From NCBI RefSeq assembly GCF_022647325.1, contig NZ_CP071407.1, positions 372,001-436,000 on the forward strand: DNA of 64,000 bases, read 5' to 3'. The translations under genes were made by a program, and so were the position numbers. Below are positions 35,511-44,100 of this stretch, in pieces; the first letter of the stretch is position 1; each line of letters begins with the position of its first letter. The notes beneath the pieces were generated by a model. It searched no databases, had not been told where the DNA came from, and was given only the letters and a program-made list of their open reading frames with translations. This stretch comes from Pantoea deleyi. GTDB taxonomy: Bacteria; Pseudomonadota; Gammaproteobacteria; Enterobacterales; Enterobacteriaceae.

Positions 35511-36614
35511 TTATTTATTCAAACCGTTGAGCCCATGGCAGGCCATATATATGCCGACCACCGCAATCAGGGCACTGGAAAAATAAGGTGCCCGGCGTGC
35601 AATACCGGCAAAGCCTTTCCAGCGCCTGCTGGCGTGGTGAACGCTCAGCGCGGCGCCAGCGCCCACGGTGACAAGCGTCAGCGCTAATCCGATGCTGAAG
35701 CAGACCACCAGAGCGGCGCCAAGCGTAAATTGTTCAACCTGGAGGCACAGGAGCAGAACGGTGATAGCCGCCGGGCAGGGGATCAGTCCGCCCGTCAGCC
35801 CAAAAAGAAGGATCTGCGCATTACTGACTTCACGCCCGTCGAACCGACGGCGAATATCGTTGGCGTGAGCCCGTTCGTGAGCATCCTGATATGCAGCAGT
35901 TCCAACCTCAAGCCCTTCCAGCTCTGCGTGATCGTGTTCATGAAAAGCTACATCGTAGCCGTGAACATGGCTGCGATGTGCCAGCTCAAGGCGCGCACTA
36001 AACGTATGTGGCTCAGGAATAACCTCTTCAGAAATAAGCGATCCATTCTGCGGGGTAAAGCAGAATACCTGGCCTGAACCATCCTGGCGGCGGGTCGTCA
36101 CGACGACATCATCTTCAGTCCATTGGTGGCCCGACAGGGTGGTAAGGACCCATCGGGCTGGGCCAACAGACTCATCAATAGCGAGTCTGACTTTGCCGTG
36201 ACCGGTATCAATGACGTGGCTTTCATCGTGTTCATGATGTTCTCTGCCCTGCCCTTTCTTCCACTCCCGCGCATCAGATGCGGTGCGCCAGAACATCCAG
36301 ACGGCGGTAAGCAGAATAATGATCCCGGAGATTAGCTGAAGCCAGGGTTCAGCAGCCTCAGCGGTAAACTGTTGGCTGATGTACATGCCTCCCATCGCAA
36401 TAAGCCAGACCACGGCGGTATGCGACAGCGTCGCCGCCAGACCCAGCATGACCGCCTGTTTCACTGTCCCCCTGATCGCAACAATGAAAGCCGCCATCAT
36501 CGTTTTTGAATGGCCAGGTTCCAGGCCATGAAGTGCGCCCAGCAGTATTGCGCTGGGTATAAACAACAGCGCACTGGACGTGCCCTGGCTGAGTAATACG
36601 GAAAAAGCATTCAT
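35511..36614 (-). CDS. rcnA: Nickel/cobalt efflux protein RcnA with enlarged loop
   Basis: RcnA exports Ni2+ and Co2+ from the cytoplasm. The 367-residue protein matches E. coli RcnA closely at both ends: GALHGLEPGHSKTMMAAFIVAIRG, SHTAVVWLIAMGG, then GLTGGLIPCPAAITVLLLCLQ and RAPYFSSALIAVVGIYM. Instead of the short His-rich loop of the ~274-residue E. coli protein it has about 95 extra residues (roughly 125-245) with strand-rich sequence and two His/Asp/Glu-rich patches (REHHEHDESH, HEHDHAELE). The start is MNAFSV (36614). It diverges from rcnR across the RcnR operator. Confidence 0.93.
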   Translation of the reverse strand: MNAFSVLLSQGTSSALLFIPSAILLGALHGLEPGHSKTMMAAFIVAIRGTVKQAVMLGLAATLSHTAVVWLIAMGGMYISQQFTAEAAEPWLQLISGIIILLTAVWMFWRTASDAREWKKGQGREHHEHDESHVIDTGHGKVRLAIDESVGPARWVLTTLSGHQWTEDDVVVTTRRQDGSGQVFCFTPQNGSLISEEVIPEPHTFSARLELAHRSHVHGYDVAFHEHDHAELEGLEVGTAAYQDAHERAHANDIRRRFDGREVSNAQILLFGLTGGLIPCPAAITVLLLCLQVEQFTLGAALVVCFSIGLALTLVTVGAGAALSVHHASRRWKGFAGIARRAPYFSSALIAVVGIYMACHGLNGLNK

Positions 36615-36671
36615 GTCGTGATCCGGTCGTGATAAGTTGCAGACGGCCAAAAGGACCGTAAACTAAACCAA

Positions 36672-36690
36672 TATACTATACCCCAGTATA
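36672..36690. promoter_or_regulatory. RcnR operator
   Basis: TACT-ATACCCC-AGTA fits the RcnR site pattern TACT, a seven-base C/G-tract spacer, AGTA. The inverted repeat extends one to two bases further (TATACT/AGTATA). It lies 26 bases upstream of rcnR and 58 bases upstream of rcnA. Confidence 0.85.
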
Positions 36691-36715
36691 CATCCTAATC
36701 GACAGGAGATCGGCA

Positions 36716-36991
36716 ATGGGACATACATTAAATAATCAGAAGAGCCTGCTTACCCGTGTGCGCCGTATCAAAGGTCAGGCTGCCTCGCTCGAAACGGCGC
36801 TGGAGTCCGGTCAGGAATGTCTGAAGATCCTTCAGCAGGTAGCCGCAGTGCGAGGTGCCGTTAACGGGCTGATGAGTGAGTTACTGGAAGGCCATATCCG
36901 GGAACATTTGATGGATGAAAAAGCCTCTGAACAGGAAAGAAAGGAAGATCTTGATGAGATTGTGGCGGTAATCCGTTCCTACATGAAGTAA
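36716..36991 (+). CDS. rcnR: Nickel/cobalt-responsive repressor RcnR
   Basis: RcnR is a 91-residue all-helical CsoR/RcnR-family repressor that releases DNA on binding Ni2+ or Co2+. The sequence MGHTLNNQKSLLTRVRRIKGQ followed by ECLKILQQVAAVRGAVNGLM matches E. coli RcnR. The N-terminal amine/His3, Cys35 and the helix-2 His (GHIREHL) ligand set is retained. CAGGAGATCGGC precedes the ATG. It is divergent from rcnA. Confidence 0.95.
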   Translation: MGHTLNNQKSLLTRVRRIKGQAASLETALESGQECLKILQQVAAVRGAVNGLMSELLEGHIREHLMDEKASEQERKEDLDEIVAVIRSYMK

Positions 36992-37410
36992 CGTCTCTGC
37001 TGCTGGCAGAAAGCGCTGAATCTCCCTCATCCCCTCAGATTATGTTTATGAAATGAGGCTTCTGGCAGATCAGCAAAAACCCGGCTGGAGAGCCGGGCTG
37101 AATGCTGACGTATCAGAAATCAAAGAAAACCATGATGAACTTCGTGCAAACACCGATGAGTGTTTCAGCATGTCCGCTTTTTGCTCATCGTGGTGATAAT
37201 GCTGTCACTGTCGACTCTGTGCCAGAAGCGGACCTGAATTTTATCAAAAATATATGCATTTCAGGCGGACGACCGAAAAATAAACGTTTGGGAAATTCAG
37301 GGTCATACCGTACGTGCAAAGATCGGCGTATAACTCAAAGACTGATCTGCATGACAGTAGAATGTACTGTAAGCCTGCAGCTTCCGTCTGCAGGCTTATT
37401 ACGTGATGAA
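36992..37410. other. Gap with hairpins and a dispersed-repeat copy
   Basis: This stretch holds no accepted gene. Structures: CCCGGCT-GGAG-AGCCGGG at 37080-37097, with a U-run on the minus strand; and AAGCCTGCAG-(7)-CTGCAGGCTT at 37371-37397, just after the NmrA-type gene. Parts of the GTCCGC-type dispersed repeat lie at 37171-37178 and 37214-37233. A 107-codon plus-strand frame runs through the repeat and is rejected. Confidence 0.5.
37371..37397 (-). terminator. Hairpin after NmrA-type gene
   Basis: AAGCCTGCAG and CTGCAGGCTT make a perfect 10-bp stem with a seven-base loop, 13 bases after the minus-strand stop. The U-run is weak, so its strength is uncertain. Confidence 0.55.
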
Positions 37411-38277
37411 TCAACTATGGAATAATTCAGCATGATCCTGCACAAAGTCTTTCAGCGTTCGCGGCTCATTGCCGGTGACGTTTTTGTAGTCGTCAGTGAC
37501 CACATCACCCCAGTTACGACTGTATTCTACAAGGTAGTCATGAAGAACGTTAAGCGTGTACTGGTCTGCTCCTTTACTTCTGAGATCTGACAGTGCCAGT
37601 CCTGTCATCACCGGCTGATAGCGGATTTCTCTTCCCAGGACAGTACTGAGGTCGGCCGCCACATCGTGCATACTGATCGATTCGGGTCCGGTAAGGGTAT
37701 AGATTTTTCCTTCATGGCCTGTTGTCGTCAGAATACATGTGATGAAGTGACCGATATCCCGGGAATCAATAATGCCCATCCGGCCCTCGCCCAATGCAAA
37801 ATAAAGTTTGTCTTTTGCATTTACTCCGTCCGCGGCCATCATCAGATTCTGCATGAAAAAGTGTGGTCGTATAATGGTCCATGCCAGATTCGAAGCCATC
37901 AGTTCACTGTCAGACAGGGCATGATGCCGTCCATTTATGGTTGGGGCGTCATGATCCGCGCCAAATGCTGAAAGTCGCGCCACGTATCTGACGCCCGCCT
38001 GTTTGGCTGCCCAGAGAGCATTTGAAAACTGAGCTGATGCGCGATCTGACGGCGGCGTCAGAATGAAAGCCTGTTCAATGCCGTTAAAAGCCGCCTGCAG
38101 GGTTTCAGGTTTTTCCAGATCGCCCACAATAATTTCCGCACCTGCCTGACGTATTTTTTCTGCCTTATCCGGGCTGCGTACAAGCGCGCGTACCGCGATC
38201 CCCTGAGACAATAGTTCATGCACTACCTGAGAGGAAATGGAACTGGTTGCACCAGTGATTAAGATCTTTGAAGTCAT
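37411..38277 (-). CDS. NmrA-like NAD(P)-binding oxidoreductase
   Basis: This 288-residue atypical SDR of the NmrA/QorB group has the cofactor loop ITGATSSISSQVVHELL, the segment ALVRSPDKAEKIRQAGAEIIVGDL, and a C-terminal part without the SDR catalytic tyrosine motif. Members reduce quinones or sense NADP. It is the last gene of the TetR-controlled operon, starting two bases after the OYE stop. GGGAGAATAGTC precedes the ATG. Confidence 0.88.
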   Translation of the reverse strand: MTSKILITGATSSISSQVVHELLSQGIAVRALVRSPDKAEKIRQAGAEIIVGDLEKPETLQAAFNGIEQAFILTPPSDRASAQFSNALWAAKQAGVRYVARLSAFGADHDAPTINGRHHALSDSELMASNLAWTIIRPHFFMQNLMMAADGVNAKDKLYFALGEGRMGIIDSRDIGHFITCILTTTGHEGKIYTLTGPESISMHDVAADLSTVLGREIRYQPVMTGLALSDLRSKGADQYTLNVLHDYLVEYSRNWGDVVTDDYKNVTGNEPRTLKDFVQDHAELFHS

Positions 38278-38279
38278 GA

Positions 38280-39443
38280 CTATTCTCCCGCGTCGTCTTT
38301 AAGCTTTTTATCAGATTGCCCTGTGAGCCCCATCCAGTGCCATTCACCCTGACCACCCAGTGGCACACCTGACAGAACGGGATAGTCGGTATATCCCTTT
38401 TCTTCACCCTGGTAGAAAGTCGTTTTATCCACATCGTTTAATGGTGCGTCTGATGCAAAGCGGGAAACCAGGTCCGGGTTTGCGATGAAAAGCGTTCCGA
38501 AAGAGACTGCATCAGCCTGCCCTGCTGCAATTGCCTGCGCGGCGCTGTCGCCGTTGTATCCGCCGTTAGCAATATACGGGCCACCAAACTGCTCTTTCAG
38601 GGCACCAAAGTCGAAGCTGCAGGTTTCACTTCCCAGCTGCATGACATGAAGATATGCCAGGCCAAATCCGCGCAGCATTTCAGCTGCTGCTCTGAAGGTT
38701 TCGGCCGGATTACTGTCGCGCATAGAAAAACCGTCAAATACCGGTGAAATCCGTACGCCTGTACGACCTGCGCCGAATACCGGCACTACCGCCTCAACCA
38801 CCTCTTTCAGGAAGCGTATGCGGTTTTCCGCACTCCCTCCCCACTCATCGGTTCGCTGATTACTTCCATCGCGCAGGAACTGATCAATGATGTAACCATT
38901 GGCGGCATGGATTTCCACGCCGTCAAATCCTGCCTCCCGGGCATTTTCTGCAGCCTTACGAAAATCATCAATGGTGCTGAGAATGCCTTCCTCCGTCAGC
39001 GCCTGCGGCGTGACCAGCGGCTTGAGGCCTTCAGAAGTAAAAATTTCTCCCTCCGCTGCAATGGCAGATGGTGCCACCGGCAGTCCTCCGTGTGGCTGAA
39101 CGTCCGGATGAGAAAGTCGCCCGACGTGCCATAACTGCAGAAAGATTTTTCCGTCACGGCTATGCACCGCATCGGTTACGGTTTTCCAGCCATTAATCTG
39201 CTGCGAACTGAAGATACCTGGCGTGCGAGGATAGCCTTTACCCTGTGGAGAAATCTGTGAGGCTTCAGTGATGATCAAACCAGCGCCGGCACGCTGCCAG
39301 TAATACTCAGCTATCATCGGCGTGGGCACATCACCTTCACCCGCACGACTGCGGGTGAGGGGTGCCATAATAACTCTGTTTTTCAGTCTGAGTTCGCCCA
39401 GAGTGACCGGAGGGATTAGATGTCTGAGAACGGGGGTGCACAT
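38280..39443 (-). CDS. Old yellow enzyme family alkene reductase (second copy)
   Basis: This 387-residue FMN enzyme of the NemA/OYE family has VTLGELRLKNRVIMAPLTRSRA, FLQLWHVGRLSHPDVQPHG, and FDGVEIHAANGYIIDQFLRDGSN with the active-site His-x-x-Asn. It reduces activated alkenes or electrophiles with NADPH. It differs clearly from the other copy at 5.4 kb and is a separate paralog. It sits between an SDR and an NmrA protein, with two-base gaps on both sides, so the three are co-expressed. Confidence 0.92.
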   Translation of the reverse strand: MCTPVLRHLIPPVTLGELRLKNRVIMAPLTRSRAGEGDVPTPMIAEYYWQRAGAGLIITEASQISPQGKGYPRTPGIFSSQQINGWKTVTDAVHSRDGKIFLQLWHVGRLSHPDVQPHGGLPVAPSAIAAEGEIFTSEGLKPLVTPQALTEEGILSTIDDFRKAAENAREAGFDGVEIHAANGYIIDQFLRDGSNQRTDEWGGSAENRIRFLKEVVEAVVPVFGAGRTGVRISPVFDGFSMRDSNPAETFRAAAEMLRGFGLAYLHVMQLGSETCSFDFGALKEQFGGPYIANGGYNGDSAAQAIAAGQADAVSFGTLFIANPDLVSRFASDAPLNDVDKTTFYQGEEKGYTDYPVLSGVPLGGQGEWHWMGLTGQSDKKLKDDAGE

Positions 39444-39445
39444 AA

Positions 39446-40144
39446 TTATTTCTCCTGTGTTTTATGGAAATCGGGAAAACGATGAATGATCTGATCGTCA
39501 TCGCCATGGAGGATGCCAGCAATGAAATCACCCACTTCTTCTGCAGTGGGCCACTCCGGTCTGCCACGTCCCTGACGTGCCCGGGTGTTTACCGGCGGGA
39601 GGATAAGTTCGCGGACATGGAAACGAGCTTCATTTTCTTTCGCCAGCGTCAGCGATAATGATTTCTGAGCTGCAGCCATTGCAGCAACCGGACCCGCGCC
39701 GGGCCATGCCATTTCTGCGCTTATGCCGTTTACGTGAATATAAGTGCCGTTCTGACGCAAAAGGGGGGATAGGTGCTTCATAGCAAGAAAGTGGGTAGTC
39801 AGATTATCCCGTACGACTTTTTCCCAGGAATCGAATGAAGTCTCAGTAATGTTACCCCCCTGCGACCATCCACCTATAGAGGCGACAATAACATCAGGCG
39901 TCATTTTTTTGCTGACGGCTGTGGCCAGCTTTTGCGCCTCATCAGGTGTGGAAAGTGAACCCGTCACACCCTCCAGGCTTCCGGTGTTTATGTCTGCAAC
40001 GTATTCCCTGAGTGCGTCCAGTTTTTCCAGCTGACGGGTGGGAACCAGAAGGCGGCCACCCTGTCGCATCAGGCTGCGGACAATTCCTTCGCCAAGGCCG
40101 CCGGTTCCGCCGGTGACAAGAATGTTTGTTTCTCTGATGTTCAT
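39446..40144 (-). CDS. SDR-family oxidoreductase
   Basis: This 232-residue SDR has TGGTGGLGEGIVRSLMRQGG and SIGGWSQGG in the NNAG position. The catalytic region is unusual: VNGISAEMAWPG follows where SS..Y is expected, and the tyrosine-lysine pair is not evident (AAMAAAQKSL), so the catalytic Tyr appears missing. It may be inactive or use a different mechanism. It is the first gene of the operon and its promoter overlaps the palindrome at 40228. Confidence 0.85.
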   Translation of the reverse strand: MNIRETNILVTGGTGGLGEGIVRSLMRQGGRLLVPTRQLEKLDALREYVADINTGSLEGVTGSLSTPDEAQKLATAVSKKMTPDVIVASIGGWSQGGNITETSFDSWEKVVRDNLTTHFLAMKHLSPLLRQNGTYIHVNGISAEMAWPGAGPVAAMAAAQKSLSLTLAKENEARFHVRELILPPVNTRARQGRGRPEWPTAEEVGDFIAGILHGDDDQIIHRFPDFHKTQEK

Positions 40145-40227
40145 CTCGGTTTCCTCTCATTTGATCGGACTGATGTCAGGTTTCCCCAACCGGTAATGAA
40201 ACAGCCGGGATAATTCCGGACCGTTAA

Positions 40228-40241
40228 GGACCGATCGGTCC
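40228..40241. promoter_or_regulatory. TetR operator copy 1 (SDR-OYE-nmrA operon)
   Basis: GGACCGATCGGTCC is a perfect 14-bp palindrome about 85 bases upstream of the SDR start, between the tetR stop and the operon. Confidence 0.85.
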
Positions 40242-40270
40242 AGAACTATTAAAAAAATTAGCTGCTATTT

Positions 40271-40852
40271 TCAGGATAGCAGTGACAGAATAACTTCGAT
40301 CGTATCTTCTAATCTTCTGATGTCGGCCCGTGATCGCGACATCATCATAAATCCATGATGGGCTACGGTCATATGACGCGCCAGAGCACGAGCATTTTTT
40401 TCAGCCGGAACAGAGCCGTCCATAATGCCGCGCTCAATGGCCGCCGTCAGTGCATCTTCAATTCCCTGGAAGTCGCGCTCAACCAGCCTGTGAACCTCGT
40501 CATCATGCGGGGCCAGCTCGACCGCCTCATTACAGCTCATACATCCAAAAGGCCTTTCCTGATTGCGGGCATGTTCCAGTATCATCGAAAAAAAATGCTT
40601 GATGGAGGCCATTGCAGTTGGCTGGCTGGTGAGATAACCATTTAGCGTTCGCATACGCATCTGACGATATATTTCAAAAGCTGACAAAAACAATTCGCGC
40701 TTACTACCAAAGGCTTCATAAAGGCTACTTTTGCTGAGTCTGGTCTCGCGCATGATATCGCTGAGCGATGTCGCCTCATAGCCGTGTTTCCAGAATATCT
40801 GCATCACCTGTAAAAGAACTTCATGCTCATTGAATGAACGGGGTCTGGCCAT
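40271..40852 (-). CDS. TetR/AcrR-family repressor
   Basis: This 193-residue TetR protein has the HTH EVLLQVMQIFWKHGYEATSLSDIMRETRLSKSSLYEAFGSKRELF at the N-terminus. Its C-terminal domain, with a CMSCNEAVELAP segment, belongs to the group next to redox enzymes; its two cysteines might sense electrophiles. Two matching palindromes, one upstream of its own gene and one upstream of the operon, are its likely operators. GAGGAGATT precedes the ATG. Confidence 0.9.
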   Translation of the reverse strand: MARPRSFNEHEVLLQVMQIFWKHGYEATSLSDIMRETRLSKSSLYEAFGSKRELFLSAFEIYRQMRMRTLNGYLTSQPTAMASIKHFFSMILEHARNQERPFGCMSCNEAVELAPHDDEVHRLVERDFQGIEDALTAAIERGIMDGSVPAEKNARALARHMTVAHHGFMMMSRSRADIRRLEDTIEVILSLLS

Positions 40853-40889
40853 AATCTCCTCACTTGATGCCAGACAGCATAACCGATAA

Positions 40890-40903
40890 GGACCGCTCGG
40901 TCC
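40890..40903. promoter_or_regulatory. TetR operator copy 2 (tetR promoter)
   Basis: GGACCGCTCGGTCC, upstream of tetR, differs from copy 1 by one central base. It is 38 bases upstream of the tetR start. Confidence 0.85.
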
Positions 40904-40999
40904 AAAATCTGTTTAAGCTCCAGCACTCTGAGTTAAATTTCAGCTATTCTTCCGTTATGACTGCATCCGATCGGCGTTAAAAATAAACGGAGTAACATT

Positions 41000-41527
41000 A
41001 TGGACTACGAAGATGTGCTGAATTTCTGGTTCAGTAAGGCCAGTCAGGATAAGTGGTTCGTCCGGGATGAGCAGTTTGACAAAAAAGTCAGCGCCCGGTT
41101 CCGAACGCACTGGGAAGCGGCGTATCGTGGTGAATATTATACATGGCGGGAAAGCATCAAGGGACGTTTAGCGGAAATCATACTACTGGACCAGTTTTCA
41201 CGTAATCTGAACAGAAACAGTCCGGACGCATGGGCACACGATAATATGGCGCTGGTTCTCTCACAAGAAGCTATTAATAGACCCGAGTATCCGCAACTTA
41301 GCATTCCTCAGAGAGCTTTTCTGCTGATGCCATGGATGCATTCAGAATCATCTCTTATTCATGTAAAAGCCACTGAACTGTTTGAAGAGTTGGGCGATCC
41401 AAATTTTATCCGACATCAACAGGAACACCGCGCAATTATCGTTCGCTTTGGGCGTTATCCACATCGGAATCAGCTTCTTGGAAGGGCATCATCACGCGAT
41501 GAGCTGAACTATCTCAGTAAACTTTAA
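41000..41527 (+). CDS. DUF924 family protein
   Basis: This 175-residue helical protein belongs to DUF924: it starts DVLNFWFSKASQDKWFVRDEQFDKKV and has LAEIILLDQFSRNLNRNSPDAWAHD and RAFLLMPWMHSES, all family signatures. It has a TPR-like helical fold and no known catalytic activity. The ATG is preceded by ACGGAGTAACATT. A terminator follows it. It is transcribed away from tetR. Confidence 0.85.
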   Translation: MDYEDVLNFWFSKASQDKWFVRDEQFDKKVSARFRTHWEAAYRGEYYTWRESIKGRLAEIILLDQFSRNLNRNSPDAWAHDNMALVLSQEAINRPEYPQLSIPQRAFLLMPWMHSESSLIHVKATELFEELGDPNFIRHQQEHRAIIVRFGRYPHRNQLLGRASSRDELNYLSKL

Positions 41528-41563
41528 TCTGCGATGCTCCGTTCATTGATACCACTGCCGAAC

Positions 41564-41628
41564 GTCCGCTTCTCGCTCATAGCGGACTTCAGCTCAGTTA
41601 GTTCGTCCGCTCTGTGCCAGAAGCGGAC
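41564..41628. repeat. Tandem GTCCGC...GCGGAC hairpins (dispersed repeat)
   Basis: GTCCGC-(12)-GCGGAC occurs twice: 41564-41587 and 41605-41628. The second has the internal sequence TCTGTGCCAGAA, also found at 37216-37227. The shared block CTCTGTGCCAGAAGCGGAC points to a dispersed intergenic element. Its function is unknown. Confidence 0.65.
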
Positions 41629-41691
41629 GCTGGAATGCCAGAGAATACCTGAAAATTGATAGCACTGTTTGCTCTGCCTCTTTACAGAGGG

Positions 41692-41726
41692 GCGTCTGCA
41701 CCTCTGATTCAGGTGCAGACGCTTTT
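41692..41726 (+). terminator. Terminator after DUF924 gene
   Basis: GCGTCTGCACCT-(7)-AGGTGCAGACGC is a perfect 12-bp stem followed by TTTT. It lies only four bases from the cupin stop on the other strand, and so may serve both genes. Confidence 0.85.
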
Positions 41727-41729
41727 ACG

Positions 41730-42953
41730 TTATTTCACTACCGGGTTCTTTTTAAGAGAGAGCATGTTCATAAACTCATCATCCAGGTGCAGATGCTGCC
41801 GGAGAAGCTCAGGCGGTGTGCTCGCCAGCCACTGATTAAGCGAAATATCGGCATAGTAATCGCTTTTAAACAGCTCAAGAAAACGCAGCGGCCCTTTACC
41901 GGTATTTTCAATGTAGTGCCCCATTGCAAAAGGCACATAGCCAACATCTCCGGCGCGATAGTCGAACGTTCTTGCCTGACCCGACGAGGCAAAGACCCCC
42001 ATCCGCCCCTCACCTTCCAGATAATATTGCCACTCATCATTATTAGGGTGCCAGTGCAGCTCGCGAAGGCCACCGGGCTCAATTTCCACCAGCGCGGCGG
42101 AAATGGTTTTGGATACCGGGAAATTGGATGAGTCGGTGATCCTGACAGTTCCTCCCGGCGCGCGCACCGGTTCCTGAGCCAGCATCCTGTGCGTAAAGCG
42201 GATTTTCGACTTCGCGGCGCCTTTTATGCTGTCCGATTCCAGGCTGCCCGGCACATTACCGGCAAAGATATATTCATCATCAGGCGAAGGAAGATGCGCA
42301 AAAGAAGAGACGGGTACCTTAAAGTTTTTGGCGAGAATGTCCGGCGGAATGTGTCTGAACCAGTCTGACAGCAGAAAAGTGCTGTCCTCATCAAAATTAC
42401 CGTCATCAAAAGCCAGTAAAAACTCGCAGCCATCGGGACCGAGCCCCTGAATCGAGTGGGGAATGCCGGGCGGAAAATACCAGAGATCGCCCGCCGCAAT
42501 GTCGTCGACGAACCATCCGCCGCTGGTGTCAAACGCTGTCACCCGCGCATTGCCGTATGTCATATAAGCCCATTCGCCCTCCTTGTGCCAGTGCAGCTCG
42601 CGGATGCCTCCGGCATTAAGGCGCATATCGACGCCCGCAATCGTCGTAGAGATGCCCAGCTCACGCTGCGTCACCTGCCGCGTCCAGCCACCGCTTCCCT
42701 TGCGAACGTGCGCGTCGCTGAAAGAGAAGCGCAGATTCGGCAGTGTTCCGCTGTCTGTCGCAGGCGGATTAACGATATCCGGGTTTTCTGCTTCGCGGAC
42801 GGGATCATGAGGGCCGGGATCCCGTCCTCCGCCACCCGTTCCGGCAGGAAACGTCTTCACGGTATTGTCGTGAGCCATCGCCTGACCAGCCGCAAGCGCG
42901 ACCGTTCCCCCTGCCGCAAAAGCCATAAAGTGTCTTCTTGTCAGTGTTTTCAT
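41730..42953 (-). CDS. Tat-exported bicupin, oxalate decarboxylase-like
   Basis: This 407-residue protein has a twin-arginine signal ([20 protein letters not shown]) and two cupin domains, each with the metal-binding G(x)5HxH(x)3-4E pattern: [17 protein letters not shown] and [20 protein letters not shown]. It resembles Mn-dependent oxalate decarboxylase (OxdC), which converts oxalate to formate and CO2. The lid tripeptide region reads DEDST where B. subtilis OxdC has SENST, keeping the glutamate but changing its neighbours. Export by Tat suggests a periplasmic role. Regulation is unclear. The start is set at MKTLTRR (42953). Confidence 0.85.
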   Translation of the reverse strand: MKTLTRRHFMAFAAGGTVALAAGQAMAHDNTVKTFPAGTGGGGRDPGPHDPVREAENPDIVNPPATDSGTLPNLRFSFSDAHVRKGSGGWTRQVTQRELGISTTIAGVDMRLNAGGIRELHWHKEGEWAYMTYGNARVTAFDTSGGWFVDDIAAGDLWYFPPGIPHSIQGLGPDGCEFLLAFDDGNFDEDSTFLLSDWFRHIPPDILAKNFKVPVSSFAHLPSPDDEYIFAGNVPGSLESDSIKGAAKSKIRFTHRMLAQEPVRAPGGTVRITDSSNFPVSKTISAALVEIEPGGLRELHWHPNNDEWQYYLEGEGRMGVFASSGQARTFDYRAGDVGYVPFAMGHYIENTGKGPLRFLELFKSDYYADISLNQWLASTPPELLRQHLHLDDEFMNMLSLKKNPVVK

Positions 42954-43455
42954 AGCCATCCATCCTCAGAATAGTGTTTATCTCTGGTCTTATTTTGCTA
43001 ACGCCCTACCGTTATAGACGCGCTGAAAATGAAGGCAGCAACAATTTTGTAACACTGAAGAGGCAGTGGAATAACCGTATGAACAGTCAAGGCTGGTGAA
43101 TGTATTCAGAAAAATTAAGACTGTTTAATCACCGTATACCTGTCAGGGTTTTCCCCCTAAAATATGCGCACTTATCGTTAATCAACACGACGCGTTTTAA
43201 TTTCTGGTCAGCCGATTATCCGTTACAACTGATAAAATTTTTTACCAATTGCGTGGTTTAGCAGACGCTGAATGTCGGCAATCCCGTGCCCGATGTGTTA
43301 TTTCAAAGAACGAGGCGATACTGTAATGGCATACGAAAGCATGGAGGGGATTTCTGCTGTGATTGCTACCTTCTATTCCGTGTTTCAGAACGTGTATGAA
43401 ACGTTTCTGGAGAATGGATGAATATAAGTTGAAAGACCAGTGGGTGCTTTTGCGG
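42954..43455. other. Gene-free region
   Basis: About 500 bases between the bicupin start and the GNAT stop, AT-rich. No convincing gene or structure was seen beyond a probable promoter for the bicupin near 43,000. A 121-codon minus-strand frame overlapping the GNAT gene is not accepted. Confidence 0.35.
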
Positions 43456-43905
43456 TCAGGCTGGATGCCTGAGGCAGAACTGGTGTGTGACTTTATCTCT
43501 GCCCGATAACACAATAAAGCCCGCCCGTTCGTAGAAAGCGAATGCCGATAAGGGCGCATTGGTATTAATCCGATCGAACCAGCGGTCGGCATCCCGGAGT
43601 ATTTCACTGAGGAGACGGCTGCCTATCCGCCTGTTTCGCCATTCCCTGTCTATATAGAAATGTCGCAGCCGCCCGATGCCCGTTTCGGAGACAAAGGGAT
43701 CGATGTTGAGTCCGCACACTCCGACCATAAGGCCACCAGCGTAAGCGCCCATCAGTTTCTCTCCGGGCCTGTCAAAACGGTTATGTCCGCTGAGCCAGTT
43801 TTCTTCCAGCCGACGCAGCATATTAAATCCCCCGGCTATGCTCTGCGATTTCAGCGGTCCAAAGCCGGCGCTGTCTGGGGTTATCTTCGCAAACTGGATA
43901 TTCAT
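43456..43905 (-). CDS. GNAT-family N-acetyltransferase
   Basis: This 149-residue protein has the acetyl-CoA binding motif RRIGSRLLSEILRDA and the strand GRLRHFYIDREW of the GNAT fold, with AFAFYERAGFI near the C-terminus. The substrate is unknown. The start at MNIQF (43905) has AGGAGGATTTA upstream; an ATG nine codons earlier would overlap this site. It is a single gene. Confidence 0.9.
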   Translation of the reverse strand: MNIQFAKITPDSAGFGPLKSQSIAGGFNMLRRLEENWLSGHNRFDRPGEKLMGAYAGGLMVGVCGLNIDPFVSETGIGRLRHFYIDREWRNRRIGSRLLSEILRDADRWFDRINTNAPLSAFAFYERAGFIVLSGRDKVTHQFCLRHPA

Positions 43906-44100
43906 TAAATCCTCCTGCATTTCAGCCTGCATAAACGACGGAATTACCTGAGCGTCCGGGATGATTAGGGTACTGCGTCTGGCTTCCAGGTGTCGCTGAG
44001 TGCCGGAAGTTAACAGGTCTTTTTTACGCGGCCAGAGTGATGATGCCAGACGTCTGTTTCCGTATGGTAACCCGGAGACCTTAATCAGACAGGACAGTCT

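Noticed and set aside
37102..37425. 107-codon plus-strand frame between rcnR and the NmrA gene
   Set aside because: It runs through a dispersed repeat and a terminator hairpin and has no recognisable domain.
43242..43607. 121-codon minus-strand frame
   Set aside because: It overlaps the end of the GNAT gene in another frame and has low-complexity sequence; the GNAT frame has clear motifs.
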